Positions 8,188 through 16,891 of a stretch of DNA of 64,000 nt are shown here, one piece after another. Within the stretch, counting starts at the first letter, position 1. Each line of letters opens with the position of its first letter. The notes below the pieces were generated by a model, which saw nothing but the letters and a program-made list of their open reading frames with translations, was not told the origin of the DNA and did not search any database. A program made the translations under genes and the position numbers. Source of the DNA: Desulfobulbaceae bacterium (GTDB taxonomy: Bacteria; Desulfobacterota; Desulfobulbia; Desulfobulbales; Desulfobulbaceae); NCBI GenBank assembly GCA_003508005.1, contig DNUE01000064.1:25056-89055 (forward strand), read 5' to 3'.

Positions 8188-9858
8188 ATGAAAAGAGATA
8201 TTCAGTCACTCCAGCAACGGGAATTTGATGTCCTTGTCATAGGCGGCGGGATAACCGGTGCCTGTATCGCCCATGACGTCGCGCAGCGAGGCATGCGCGT
8301 TGCGCTTATCGAAAAGAGGGATTTCGGCTGGTTCACCTCTTCCGCATCATCCAAGCTGCTTCATGGCGGGATCAGATACCTTCCCCTCGGTCAGCTCGGC
8401 AAGGTCCGAGAATCGGCCGGAGAACGATTCATCTTCCAGCGCATTGCCCCCCACCTTACCTACTATCTCCCCTTTATCGTGCCGGTCTTTAAAGGCAGCA
8501 TCATGAAGAGTGCCTTTGCCATGAAACTGGCCATGCGACTGTATGACTCCATTTGCGTCGGTCTTCAACAGAGCGATGATCCTGCGAAAAAAATACCCGC
8601 AACACATTTCCTGGACCAACAGCACTTGATCAGCTTGCTCCCGCTGACATCATCCCTCAAAAATCTCGCCGGCGGCCAGGTTCTCTATGAATCGCACATG
8701 TGGAGCTCCGAACGGATGACCCTGGCATTTGTCAAAACCGCTGTTGCCCATGGCGCGGTGGCTGCTAATTATGTTGAGATGCAGTCCTTTACCAAGGAAT
8801 GCGATCGGATCACGGGAGCTCTGGTCTTTGATAAATTGAACAATACGGGCTTTCCAGTCCGGGCCAGGATCACGGTCAACGCGGCCGGCCCCTTTATCCA
8901 GGGTATTAACGACCAACATGCCGGACTTACGCTTGCGAGACAGACAACCGGTTTTTCCAAGGGTGTCCACCTGGTAACCAGAAAACTGATTGACCACTAT
9001 GCCATTGCCCTGCCCACATCCAAGAAAACCGAAGGGATGATCAACCGGGGAGGTCGGCATATATTCATCCTGCCCTGGCGCGGCAGGTCTCTCATCGGGA
9101 CCACCAATGTCCCATTTTCCGGAAAACTCGATGACGTCGGGGTGACCCATCAGGATATTCTGGACTTTCTGGAGGATATTAATCAAACCCTGCCCGCTGC
9201 TCAGCTCCGGCATCAGGACGTCCTGTATGCCTTTTCCGGCATCTACCCCCTGACAGCCAGGGAAATTCGGCCGGATACCTACCAGGGTACGGGAGAATAT
9301 CAGGTGATTGACCATGAGCAGCATGGGGTTGGCGGGGCAATTACCGCTCTGGGTGCCAAGTATACCACGGCCCGGAAGGTCGCCGAGACGGCAACCGACC
9401 TCCTGGCAAGAAGATTGGGAGGGCACTGGCCTCGGAGTGCTACTGCAGCCACCCAGCTTGTGGGTGGGGAAATAACGAACTGGCGGGCATTTGTGGAAAA
9501 CACAAACAAAAAATATACAGAAACGATTGAACCCGAACTGCTCAACAGCCTCATCTGCCATTACGGCACCGAGATCGACAAGGTTGTCGAGCTGCTCCTG
9601 ACCTCGATCCCCTCAGAAAAAATCTCCCCCAAAACTTTACTGTCCGCGCTGGTACACCATGCAGTAAAGCACGAAATGGCCTGCTCTGTCTCAGACGTGA
9701 TCTTTCGTCGCACCGGCCTCGGTACCATCGGCCACCCAGGCCAGGATACCATAGAGCACATCGCAGCCCGCATGGCAGAACTGCTGGGATGGGATCAGGC
9801 CAGAATCCAAAGTGAAATCCAAGACATCGAGGCGGCATATCGGTGCCTCCAACCATGA
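8188..9858 (+). CDS. glpD: FAD-dependent glycerol-3-phosphate dehydrogenase
   Basis: This 556-residue protein matches GlpD, which oxidises sn-glycerol-3-phosphate to dihydroxyacetone phosphate and passes electrons to quinone at the inner membrane. The FAD-binding motif DVLVIGGGITGACIAHD is at about residues 14-30. The family blocks SSASSKLLHGGIRYL (about 51-65) and GGAITALGAKYTTAR (about 386-400) are present. Length is normal for the family. ATG 8188 is used; a GTG directly before it at 8185 is an alternative. It lies in the middle of a polysaccharide locus, and its stop overlaps the start of a GT4 gene (ATGA), so the two are translationally coupled. Why a catabolic dehydrogenase is coupled to a glycosyltransferase is unclear; glycerol-phosphate decoration or simple operon acquisition are possibilities. 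Confidence 0.93.
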   Translation: MKRDIQSLQQREFDVLVIGGGITGACIAHDVAQRGMRVALIEKRDFGWFTSSASSKLLHGGIRYLPLGQLGKVRESAGERFIFQRIAPHLTYYLPFIVPVFKGSIMKSAFAMKLAMRLYDSICVGLQQSDDPAKKIPATHFLDQQHLISLLPLTSSLKNLAGGQVLYESHMWSSERMTLAFVKTAVAHGAVAANYVEMQSFTKECDRITGALVFDKLNNTGFPVRARITVNAAGPFIQGINDQHAGLTLARQTTGFSKGVHLVTRKLIDHYAIALPTSKKTEGMINRGGRHIFILPWRGRSLIGTTNVPFSGKLDDVGVTHQDILDFLEDINQTLPAAQLRHQDVLYAFSGIYPLTAREIRPDTYQGTGEYQVIDHEQHGVGGAITALGAKYTTARKVAETATDLLARRLGGHWPRSATAATQLVGGEITNWRAFVENTNKKYTETIEPELLNSLICHYGTEIDKVVELLLTSIPSEKISPKTLLSALVHHAVKHEMACSVSDVIFRRTGLGTIGHPGQDTIEHIAARMAELLGWDQARIQSEIQDIEAAYRCLQP

Positions 9859-11099
9859 GCACACCCTTTGCCCAGGAAGGCATGAACCGCCTCAAGGTGC
9901 TGCACATCGCACCCACCCCTTTTTTTGCGGATCGCGGCTGCCATATCCGGATCAGAAACGAGATCGAGAGCCTGCCCAGGCAGGATGTTGAGGTCACCCT
10001 CTGCACCTATCACCAGGGTCGGGACATTGAAGGGATACAGACCCATCGAACATGGAAAATTCCGGGCTATGCAAGCACTGGGGTCGGTTTTTCAATTTTC
10101 AAGTTTCCGGCCGATATTTTCCTTTTTGCCCTGGTCCTGAGGAAGAGCATACTGATCAGGCCCGATATCCTTCACGGCCACCTTCATGAAGGAGCCTTGA
10201 TAGGCTGGTGCGTCCGCACCTTGCTGTTCTGGCGGAAAATCGCCCTGGTGATGGATATGCAGGGCAGCCTCTCAGGCGAACTCGCAACATATGGAACCTT
10301 TCACCGCTTTCCCTTCATGCTGAAGCTGTTCCGCCTGATTGAGAAGGTGATCTATCGCTTGCCCGACCGCTTTTTCTGCTCCTCCTCCAGAAGCAGAGAG
10401 GCTCTGGTCAATGAATTCCATGTCCAGCCGGACAAAATCCATCTGCTGGAGGATGCGGTGCCTGATTTTCGCGGCCGGGACGTGCTGCGCAGGGCGGACC
10501 TGCATATCCCGCCTGAGAAGAAAGTGATCGTCTATGCTGGGTCGCTCCTTGCCGGCAAGGGCATCGACTCCGTGAAATATCTCATGAAGTCGCTTCTCGG
10601 CCAGAGGGAGGATCTGTTTTTTCTGATCATCGGCTACCCGGAAGCTGAGTTGCAAACGTTCGTCCAGGAAAACCGCTTGAGTCAAGATTGTCTGATAACC
10701 GGCCGGCTGGACTATGAACAGCTTCTGGCCTACCTGGCTGTGGCTGATCTGGCCATTGAGCCCAAATTTGCCGACTCGGGCGAGGCCAGCGGCAAAACGC
10801 TTCATTATATGGCAGCGGGATTGCCTGTCGTCTGTTTCGATACCGGCAATAATCGCAGGCTCCTTGCCGACAGCGGCTTTTATGCCGACCCTGGTTCAGA
10901 CCAGTCGCTGGCAGCGGCCGTGTTTAAGGCCCTGGGCGATCATGAAGCGGCCTGCCGCAAAGCCGATGAAGGCAGGAATAGGGTTCGCCGGCATTTCTCC
11001 ATGGACCGCTGCCGCGACGTTCTTCTCGGACAGTATGCGAAGCTTAGCGGAAGAGATGAAGCAACGATGCGCAGGCCTGATCCTGACCGTGGGCAGTAA
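9855..11099 (+). CDS. GT4 family glycosyltransferase
   Basis: A 414-residue GT-B glycosyltransferase. The N-terminal domain begins VLHIAPTPFFADRGCHIR with the glycine-poor variant of the donor/acceptor loop. The C-terminal domain starts near KVIVYAGSLLAGKGIDS and carries the usual late acidic/glycine region IEPKFADSGEASGKTLHYMAAGLPVV, where family 4 enzymes place the E(x7)E nucleotide-sugar contacts. The start ATG at 9855 overlaps the glpD stop, so an upstream in-frame GTG (9843) is less likely. The 3' end is followed within about 90 bp by a strong hairpin that terminates the convergent gene and may also block readthrough here. Sugar specificity is unknown. Confidence 0.87.
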   Translation: MSTPFAQEGMNRLKVLHIAPTPFFADRGCHIRIRNEIESLPRQDVEVTLCTYHQGRDIEGIQTHRTWKIPGYASTGVGFSIFKFPADIFLFALVLRKSILIRPDILHGHLHEGALIGWCVRTLLFWRKIALVMDMQGSLSGELATYGTFHRFPFMLKLFRLIEKVIYRLPDRFFCSSSRSREALVNEFHVQPDKIHLLEDAVPDFRGRDVLRRADLHIPPEKKVIVYAGSLLAGKGIDSVKYLMKSLLGQREDLFFLIIGYPEAELQTFVQENRLSQDCLITGRLDYEQLLAYLAVADLAIEPKFADSGEASGKTLHYMAAGLPVVCFDTGNNRRLLADSGFYADPGSDQSLAAAVFKALGDHEAACRKADEGRNRVRRHFSMDRCRDVLLGQYAKLSGRDEATMRRPDPDRGQ

Positions 11100-11179
11100 T
11101 TCAGAGGGGTTGAGGCTGGAAATGAATCTGGGAGGATTGGACGGAAAAAGGGATTCAGCCTGACTGTCTGTACAGCTAA

Positions 11180-11224
11180 AAGACAAAAAGGGCATCATGC
11201 GGTCCAACGGACCGCATGATGCCC
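11180..11224 (-). terminator. Rho-independent terminator of the exported TSP3-repeat gene
   Basis: A perfect 16-bp inverted repeat (11190-11205 and 11209-11224) with a 3-nt loop. On the minus strand it is followed by TTTTTGTCTTTT. It starts 24 bp after the stop of the gene ending at 11248. The stem is symmetrical, so it could also stop plus-strand transcription from the GT4 gene, though no U-run follows in that direction. Confidence 0.9.
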
Positions 11225-11247
11225 CTGCTGCTGCACTCTTACAAATT

Positions 11248-12030
11248 CTACTTTCTTTTACCCTGAAGCAACAGATAGTTGGTGGGAGCCAACGGAGGAG
11301 ACATCGGGCACCCGGTGGCATCCAGGCCGAAGCCCTTGTCACCTTCATTGGGGCAGGCATCCTGGCTATCCGGAATACCATCACCATCCGCGTCCGGCGC
11401 GCATGTCTGCGAGTTATAATTTTCTCCCAGATAGGTCCAGAAGGCGGCATCGGCGGAAGATGACCGGTCCGTCTCCCTGGCGTCCAGGACGAGCACGGAG
11501 ACATCCCCCGCCTTCATGCAGATTGCCCCGAATTGCGCATAGTACCATTCGCCGGCTTCCTCATTGGGGCCGTGCTGGTCAACAACCTTATACACTATCG
11601 GCGCGCCCGTCGTGTAATTTTTGATATCGGCAATGGTCACATTGGCATAGACATAGTATTTCGCCGCGGTCGTCCTGTTGTCGGTTCTCTTGAAGTTGGT
11701 CCTGAGATCATACCAGCCGGTCTTGGGGATCTGCACCCGCCAGACCGCAACACCGTGCCGGGCCTGTGACCCGCCCCAACTGCTGGTATAGCGACCATAA
11801 AAATTGTAACAGTAGGGCCATCCCTCACCGATGTTCCACGGTTTCGGCAGGCCGGTCCAGTCGGTATAGGTGCCATGGACAAGACTGGGGTTATCATTAT
11901 GGGTCTCATAATCGACGATTTTCCATGCATCCGTCTGTTCCCAGGCGTTACCCGGGACAGCAACTCCAGCAAAAACAGCGGCAGCGAATGAAAAAGCGCA
12001 AAGCGACCGAAGGATCCTTTTCTTTAACAT
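11248..12030 (-). CDS. Exported protein with golvesin-C-like domain, TSP3-type repeat and C-terminal LLL motif
   Basis: A 260-residue secreted protein. Residues 1-29 form a signal peptide (MLKKRILRSLCAFSFAA, cleavage probably after GNA). The body (about 30-210) has an alternating aromatic/beta pattern. A region from WRVQIPKTGWYDL to VVDQHG, with a late ADAAFW, resembles golvesin C-terminal-type carbohydrate-associated domains; I hold that assignment loosely. A calcium-binding thrombospondin-3-like repeat, DADGDGIPDSQDACPNEGD, follows at about 213-231. The end LAPTNYLLLQGKRK parallels the C-terminus of the protein at 5706-6923. The ATG at 12030 is preferred because it starts a classical signal peptide and has GGGAG upstream. 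It is flanked by its own promoter region and a strong terminator, so it is probably monocistronic. Confidence 0.75.
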   Translation of the reverse strand: MLKKRILRSLCAFSFAAAVFAGVAVPGNAWEQTDAWKIVDYETHNDNPSLVHGTYTDWTGLPKPWNIGEGWPYCYNFYGRYTSSWGGSQARHGVAVWRVQIPKTGWYDLRTNFKRTDNRTTAAKYYVYANVTIADIKNYTTGAPIVYKVVDQHGPNEEAGEWYYAQFGAICMKAGDVSVLVLDARETDRSSSADAAFWTYLGENYNSQTCAPDADGDGIPDSQDACPNEGDKGFGLDATGCPMSPPLAPTNYLLLQGKRK

Positions 12031-12248
12031 ATTTGTAACTCCCGTGATGATTAACTGATATACACCCTGCAAATTGTTTAATAAAATAAGTACTTAGCTT
12101 ATTTCACGCAATAACGCAACCTTTTTTTTGAAATTCGGTGCCCCTTCCCCCAATAAGAAAAAAAAGAGATTGGAGGAGACAACGATCTTTTTTCGAAACC
12201 GACGCAAGGGCGGTGCCGTTGCCGGTGGAACCAACCTGCCGCGATACG
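12031..12248 (-). promoter_or_regulatory. Promoter and leader region of the exported TSP3-repeat gene
   Basis: A 218-bp gap between the flippase-propeller gene end and this start. It is rich in A and T tracts. A weak candidate promoter on the minus strand is TTGCGT followed after 16 nt by TTATTT, around 12075-12102. GGGAG precedes the ATG. No terminator hairpin for the upstream gene is obvious. I see no further coding signal. Confidence 0.35.
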
Positions 12249-14207
12249 TCACGGAGAAAAATCGGCGACAAACAGGTCCGCCCGGTCGCAATCGCCTGAC
12301 GAGGTCACCTTGAAGGAACTGTCGCTCGGCACATGATGCAGGAATATGTCCCGGCTGGTCCCCTCCGATGTGGACACGAGCCAATCGGGATGATTCGACC
12401 AGTACTGATTGTCAAATTTCAGCCCTGGCGGTGCGCTGACGAAGCCGACGGGGCGGAGGTTCTGCCAGTCATAGAGGTGCAGGAGTTCATGCCCCTCGCC
12501 GTTGACGGTGATCAACCGCCCGTCGGGCGAAAGGCTGGCCGAGCAGCCCTTGGCCACGGTCCGTTCTTCCATTCCCCCGCCCAGATCGAAGACAAGGACC
12601 TTGGTGCCGACCAGGGTACGGACAGTGGCCGCCAGCCGCATCCCGTCGGCAGACAGATCGATCTCCCGGAACTCGTTGTTCTCCAGGATCACGGAGATTC
12701 TGCCGGTACCAAGATCAACCCTTTTCAGACGGGTGCCGTCAGAGAAAAGGACCGATTTGCCGACAGGTCCGAAGCAGACCGCCCTCCCCTTTTCTGCCTC
12801 GGCAATCTTCCTGATGGCGCGCCCTTGCCAATCTGCCAGCATGATGGCCCTGCCGTGGACAAAGACGAACTGAGAGCCGTCGGGGGACCAGCGCGGGTAC
12901 GTGCCGTACGGCACCAGCCGTTTCGGCACCTTGTCCTGCAGGTTCAACATATAGATGCCGTCCTGGCGCTGGTACAAAATTTTCCCCTGGACATTCTTTC
13001 CCTGCTCCTGCCTGATTTGCGCAGCCGGCAGGGAACTCCCGGTTTCCACGGCTGTGGCGGCCCGCCCGTTACCCTGCCAGGGGAACAGGAAAAACATGAC
13101 CGTCAGAATAAAGGCAAAAGCCCCTGCCAGCTTCAGCCAGAACAACCTGCCGGCGATCAGGCTTCCGGCGGACTCCAGCTTCGTTTCCCTCTTGAATACA
13201 GGCAGCAGGAGAACAAGCAGGGCGATGGCCCCCAGGGAATAGCCGTACACCTGGGTGAGCAGATGATGCGATATGCTGGTCAGAACGGCGATCCGTTCCG
13301 AATAGCCCAGCAGCTGAAATACCAGGGCCCAGGTCCCCTCGTAGGCGCCGAAACCGGCAATCCCTGAAATAGGGAGGCTAGCCGCCAGCTCGGCACTGCA
13401 CAGCCCCAGAAAAACCTTGGGCAGGGGAAAGGCCTGAACGGTGAATCCCAGCGGCAGGACCAGTGCCAGCAGGAGGACGTACAGAGAGAGGTACTTGCCG
13501 AAACGCACCCCCAGGGAAAGGGCAAAGATCCGCCAGAATATCCCCTGCTCCCGGGTCAGCATCATGTTCCGCCCCGTGTCCTGCAGGGCATCGTGCAGCT
13601 TCTGCCTGAGCTTCGAAGACAGAAAGGGGAGAGAGAGGCACATCCTCGCCAACAGCCGCAGGATTGAGGGAAGGACAAGGAGAACCCCCATACTGACCAC
13701 TGCCAGCGCAAGCCCTCCGGAAATGACGACCGGCATCGATATCAACGCCGACGCCTGCACCATCACGGCCAGGATGATCAGGAGGGAAAGGGAAACCATG
13801 TCAAAAACAAAATCATAGGCAAAGCTCGATGCTGCCGCGCCGAAAGAGATGCCGAGCCTCGTCTGCACCAGGTAGATGTAGATGAGGGTCCCCAGGCGCG
13901 CCGGCAGCAGATCGGAAAAAAGATTCCGCACCAGGATGATCAAAAAGAGGACAAGGGAATCAGGACGGTAGCCGGAAGCATTCAGCACCATCTGGCTGCG
14001 CCAGGCACGAAAGAGACTTGTGGAAAACGAGAGAAGCAGGAAAAGGATAATCCACCTTGCCTTGATGCCGCGCAGGACATCGATGACCTCTGCCAGGGAA
14101 ACGGTGGAAAGAAGATAGTAAAAAACACCGCCGGTGACCAGGGCGGAAAAAAGAAAGAACAGGATGTTCTGCCTGCTCATGGCGTGGTTGAACCTTTCAG
14201 TTGCCAT
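12249..14207 (-). CDS. UPF0104/LPG-synthase-TM flippase-like protein fused to PD40 beta-propeller
   Basis: A 652-residue fusion. Residues about 12-345 are a multi-spanning membrane domain of the UPF0104 (lysylphosphatidylglycerol-synthase transmembrane) family, with typical blocks LRGIKARWIIL, FSDLLPARLGTLIYIYL and SGIAGFGAYEGTWALVF. A further membrane helix near residues 358-378 leads to a soluble C-terminal part of about 260 residues. It has PD40/TolB-like strands: YPRWSPDGSQFVFV, then SADGMRLAATV and SLSPDGRLITVN. The propeller probably sits outside the inner membrane. Members of this membrane family have been proposed as lipid or lipid-linked substrate transporters. The ATG at 14207 overlaps the upstream stop by 11 bp and has GGAGA upstream. 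The fusion is unusual; a sensor or scaffold role for the propeller is inference. Confidence 0.85.
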   Translation of the reverse strand: MATERFNHAMSRQNILFFLFSALVTGGVFYYLLSTVSLAEVIDVLRGIKARWIILFLLLSFSTSLFRAWRSQMVLNASGYRPDSLVLFLIILVRNLFSDLLPARLGTLIYIYLVQTRLGISFGAAASSFAYDFVFDMVSLSLLIILAVMVQASALISMPVVISGGLALAVVSMGVLLVLPSILRLLARMCLSLPFLSSKLRQKLHDALQDTGRNMMLTREQGIFWRIFALSLGVRFGKYLSLYVLLLALVLPLGFTVQAFPLPKVFLGLCSAELAASLPISGIAGFGAYEGTWALVFQLLGYSERIAVLTSISHHLLTQVYGYSLGAIALLVLLLPVFKRETKLESAGSLIAGRLFWLKLAGAFAFILTVMFFLFPWQGNGRAATAVETGSSLPAAQIRQEQGKNVQGKILYQRQDGIYMLNLQDKVPKRLVPYGTYPRWSPDGSQFVFVHGRAIMLADWQGRAIRKIAEAEKGRAVCFGPVGKSVLFSDGTRLKRVDLGTGRISVILENNEFREIDLSADGMRLAATVRTLVGTKVLVFDLGGGMEERTVAKGCSASLSPDGRLITVNGEGHELLHLYDWQNLRPVGFVSAPPGLKFDNQYWSNHPDWLVSTSEGTSRDIFLHHVPSDSSFKVTSSGDCDRADLFVADFSP

Positions 14208-15531
14208 GATAATCTCCGAATACCCTCTTGCGCCAGGTGTTCACCTTGTCCAAAAAAGCGCCAAAAGGAGAAAACAGGATTTTGAGGACCAGCCTGCGGG
14301 CCCGCTGGCCCCTAAGAAGAAAAAACTGCCGGAACAGCCATTCCTTGCGATAGGCGGAGGCCGGGGGCCGAGGTATGGCGCAGCGGTAGTCCGGCACCGG
14401 CTTGCCCTTGCCCGCCAGGCGCAGCAGGCGAACAAAAGAACGTTCCTTTTTGCCCCGTGCCATGGTGAGTATCCGTTTTGATGCCCGCTCCCTGGGGAGC
14501 GGATGTATGACAATGGCGCCGTCGGCCGCGGCCCGCTCGAGGAACTGCAGCCCCCTGGCGGTCCTCTGGGATACCAGGGTGCATCGTTCCATTTTTCCCA
14601 GGTTGTCCGGATAATCAATGGCCCAGTGATCGCCGAAGCTCAGGTCGGCAAACTCGGCCAGGGCGTCGATGCAGAGATAGCAGCGCCATCCGCCGAACAG
14701 CCGGAACATGACGTTCATGACATCCTTGATGATGATGGACGGATGCAGATAGACCCCGGTGCCGTTCTTTTTGGTCACAAAAAACCCCCCGGGCCAACCG
14801 TGCGCACGGAAATCGAAACGGGCTACCTCGTCCAGGCTGATCCTGCAGGCCTGGATGGCCTCCAGGTGTCCATTGGGGTTGAGGTTGCAGTGGCAATAGA
14901 GGCCGAAGACACAAGCGATTTTCCCGGCGAGCTTCGGGTCCACCGCCGCCAGCTTCCGCAGTCCGTGAATCTGGCAGGGAAGGGCGACCACCGCATATTT
15001 TCCCTCCCTTGTCCGCAACTCGCGAAGAACCTCCATGGACGGGGTGAGGCAGTACTTCGACTGAGCCGCATCACGGATTTCCTTGGCGGTGGTGGCCAGC
15101 GTCCCCTGGGAAAGGTAGGGGCGTTCGGGGTCCATCCGGACGACAATCGCCCCCTCGATTTCCCCTTTTTCCAGCAGATACAGAAGGAGACCGGTCACCA
15201 GGCCGCCGCTGGCCCCCGCAAACCGAACCCCCTGGTCAACCGGATGCGCGACAAAGAGATTTTCCGTATACCCCTGCAGGTCGGCGGGGTCATAGGAAGA
15301 GGCGAACAGCTGCTGGGAGAGGGCGGGCAAATCGACATCCCCGCCCGGGCAGCAGCGGACGCAGAATCCGCATTCCGTGCAGCGGCCGTCCAGGACAGGG
15401 AAGCGCTCCTCGTCAAAGCGGATCACCCCCACCGGGCATACCCCGGCACAGACGCCGCAGCGGGCGCAGAGCCCCCGGTCGATCACCTCCTGCTGGAGGT
15501 TGCTGAAACTGATTTTTGCCCTGGCATTCAT
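14197..15531 (-). CDS. FrhB/FdhB-type (coenzyme F420 hydrogenase beta-like) iron-sulfur protein
   Basis: A 444-residue protein. Two ferredoxin-type 4Fe-4S motifs lie in the first 65 residues (CARCGVCAGVCP and CTECGFCVRCCP). Coenzyme F420 hydrogenase/dehydrogenase beta-subunit N- and C-terminal domains follow, with ALPCQIHGLRKL and GLYCHCNLN as characteristic blocks. F420-using relatives transfer electrons between F420 or flavin and iron-sulfur clusters. Copies beside polysaccharide pyruvyl transferases, as here (18068-19243), are common in bacterial glycan loci and have no settled function. The start overlaps the preceding acyltransferase stop (ATGA) and its own end overlaps the flippase-propeller gene, so these three are translationally coupled. 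Confidence 0.88.
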   Translation of the reverse strand: MNARAKISFSNLQQEVIDRGLCARCGVCAGVCPVGVIRFDEERFPVLDGRCTECGFCVRCCPGGDVDLPALSQQLFASSYDPADLQGYTENLFVAHPVDQGVRFAGASGGLVTGLLLYLLEKGEIEGAIVVRMDPERPYLSQGTLATTAKEIRDAAQSKYCLTPSMEVLRELRTREGKYAVVALPCQIHGLRKLAAVDPKLAGKIACVFGLYCHCNLNPNGHLEAIQACRISLDEVARFDFRAHGWPGGFFVTKKNGTGVYLHPSIIIKDVMNVMFRLFGGWRCYLCIDALAEFADLSFGDHWAIDYPDNLGKMERCTLVSQRTARGLQFLERAAADGAIVIHPLPRERASKRILTMARGKKERSFVRLLRLAGKGKPVPDYRCAIPRPPASAYRKEWLFRQFFLLRGQRARRLVLKILFSPFGAFLDKVNTWRKRVFGDYHGN

Positions 15532-16139
15532 CTTTTTCGCAGTACCGCAGCCGGATTGCCCACTGCCACAACGTAAGAAGGCAGGTCAGTGGTGACCACG
15601 GCATGGGCACCGACAATGGTATCATGCCCCACCGTCACCCCCGGCAGGAGCCGCATGCGGACACCCAGCCAGCAGCCTTCCGCAACGGTTGTCTCGCGTT
15701 TCAATTCTCCCTGATCCCGCACTTCCTCTTCCGGCGTCCCATCCCCTAATTCACAGTACGCGGCCACCAGGCAGTTCCGTCCCACCTCCAGCGGGGCGCT
15801 GGCCCTGACCCGGCACAGTGAACTGAAATTCGCGCCGGCCCTGATCGTCAGGGTTCCCTGCCCTTCGGCAGACAAAACCGATCCAGTGCCGATAAACACG
15901 CTGTCCTCAAGGATGATCGCCGGGCTTGCCATTGCCCTGCCCGCATCGAGGACCACGCCGTTGGTCAGCACGACTCTGCTGCCCAACTCGATCTTTTCCG
16001 GGCCGACTAACTCCACAAAGCGCCCAAAGAGGACCTTCCGCCCGCACGTTTTGAAATAGCTGGGGAAGAGCCTTTGGCGCAGCCAGAGGCCAAGGGCGCC
16101 CGGACACCAGCGGGCAAACCTGAATAGCGGTCCATTCAT
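15528..16139 (-). CDS. Left-handed beta-helix (hexapeptide) acyltransferase
   Basis: A 203-residue protein with hexapeptide-repeat character throughout residues about 45-195 (IELGSRV, IILEDSVFIG, LEVGRNC, TVGHDTIVGAHAVV), ending in the VVAVGNPAAVLRKR block typical of WbbJ/LacA-type acetyltransferases. A probable catalytic His is not the only candidate and is not assigned. Family members transfer an acetyl or similar acyl group from CoA to a sugar. The ATG at 16139 is chosen because upstream in-frame sequence lies inside the previous gene. It is one of two adjacent hexapeptide proteins, with 13 bp to the upstream one and an ATGA overlap to the FrhB-like gene. Confidence 0.85.
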   Translation of the reverse strand: MNGPLFRFARWCPGALGLWLRQRLFPSYFKTCGRKVLFGRFVELVGPEKIELGSRVVLTNGVVLDAGRAMASPAIILEDSVFIGTGSVLSAEGQGTLTIRAGANFSSLCRVRASAPLEVGRNCLVAAYCELGDGTPEEEVRDQGELKRETTVAEGCWLGVRMRLLPGVTVGHDTIVGAHAVVTTDLPSYVVAVGNPAAVLRKR

Positions 16140-16152
16140 TTCGTTTTCACCA

Positions 16153-16872
16153 TCAACACAGCCGAGCAGGCACCCCAGCGACCCTGCTGCCCGGCTGGAC
16201 ATCCCTGACCACCAGCGACCCCGATTCGACCCGGGCGCCGTTGCCGATGATGACACCGTCCAGGATGGTCACCCGGTCGCCGATGGTCACCCGGTCGCCG
16301 ATGCTGCTGGGCCCCTTGCAGGTGGTCGGCTGCTCTATGATCGGACGTTCCAGGGAATCGCTGGCATGGCCGGCGCCCACGATATAGGTGTAATCGCCGA
16401 TGGTGCATCCCCTGCCAATGGTCAGGCCCATCAGGGAACCGAGCCTGCTGTATCGCCCGATGACCGTATCTTCGCCAATGCTCATCCTGCCGCCCGGACA
16501 GCTGAAGATGGTTGTATCGCCTACCGTTACCTTGCTTCCCAGGATAATTGCCGCACCCTCCTCCTTGACATCCAGGGCCACCCGCGCGCCCAGCGAAACA
16601 TTGTCGCCCAGCTCGATACAGTGGGGCCGGCGAAAGGAACAGTCAAGGCCAAATACCACCGAACGGCCTACATGCCTGAACAGTAGAGGATAGCAGAGTC
16701 GGCGCAAGCCGATCCCGGCAGCACCCGGAATTGATCCCGTCGCTAGCAGGAGCAACTCATAGAGGGCCAGCCGCAGATAGCCCCTGTCGCCGACCGTGGC
16801 CAGCCTGTATTTGTGCAAAGCACTGCCGGGACGGGCCAGTTGGCTCTGAATGGAACCGATATCCTCTTCCAC
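16153..16872 (-). CDS. Left-handed beta-helix (hexapeptide) acyltransferase
   Basis: A 239-residue protein with many hexapeptide repeats between about residues 90 and 230 (IELGDNVSLGARV, IILGSKVTVGDTTI, MSIGEDTVIGRY, SIGDRVTIGDRVTI), ending GSRVAGVPARLC. The N-terminal 70 residues are helical and partly hydrophobic and could anchor the enzyme near the membrane. It probably acylates a sugar precursor or lipid-linked glycan in the same pathway as its neighbour. The start is a GTG at 16872 with GGAG 8 nt upstream. A perfect 18-bp tandem duplication (16264-16299) encodes one repeated hexapeptide, IGDRVT. Confidence 0.85.
   Translation of the reverse strand: MEEDIGSIQSQLARPGSALHKYRLATVGDRGYLRLALYELLLLATGSIPGAAGIGLRRLCYPLLFRHVGRSVVFGLDCSFRRPHCIELGDNVSLGARVALDVKEEGAAIILGSKVTVGDTTIFSCPGGRMSIGEDTVIGRYSRLGSLMGLTIGRGCTIGDYTYIVGAGHASDSLERPIIEQPTTCKGPSSIGDRVTIGDRVTILDGVIIGNGARVESGSLVVRDVQPGSRVAGVPARLC
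16264..16303. repeat. 18-bp tandem duplication inside acyltransferase gene
   Basis: Two identical 18-bp units (16264-16281 and 16282-16299) are followed by the first 4 bases of a third. They encode a duplicated hexapeptide in frame. Identity at third codon positions suggests a recent duplication rather than only structural constraint. Confidence 0.8.
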
Positions 16873-16891
16873 TATGTGTTCTCCGCCAGTA

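Noticed and set aside
12094..12384. A 96-codon minus-strand open frame before the exported TSP3-repeat gene
   Set aside because: It overlaps the end of the flippase-propeller gene in another frame, contains low-complexity Lys and Phe runs, and has no signals of its own.
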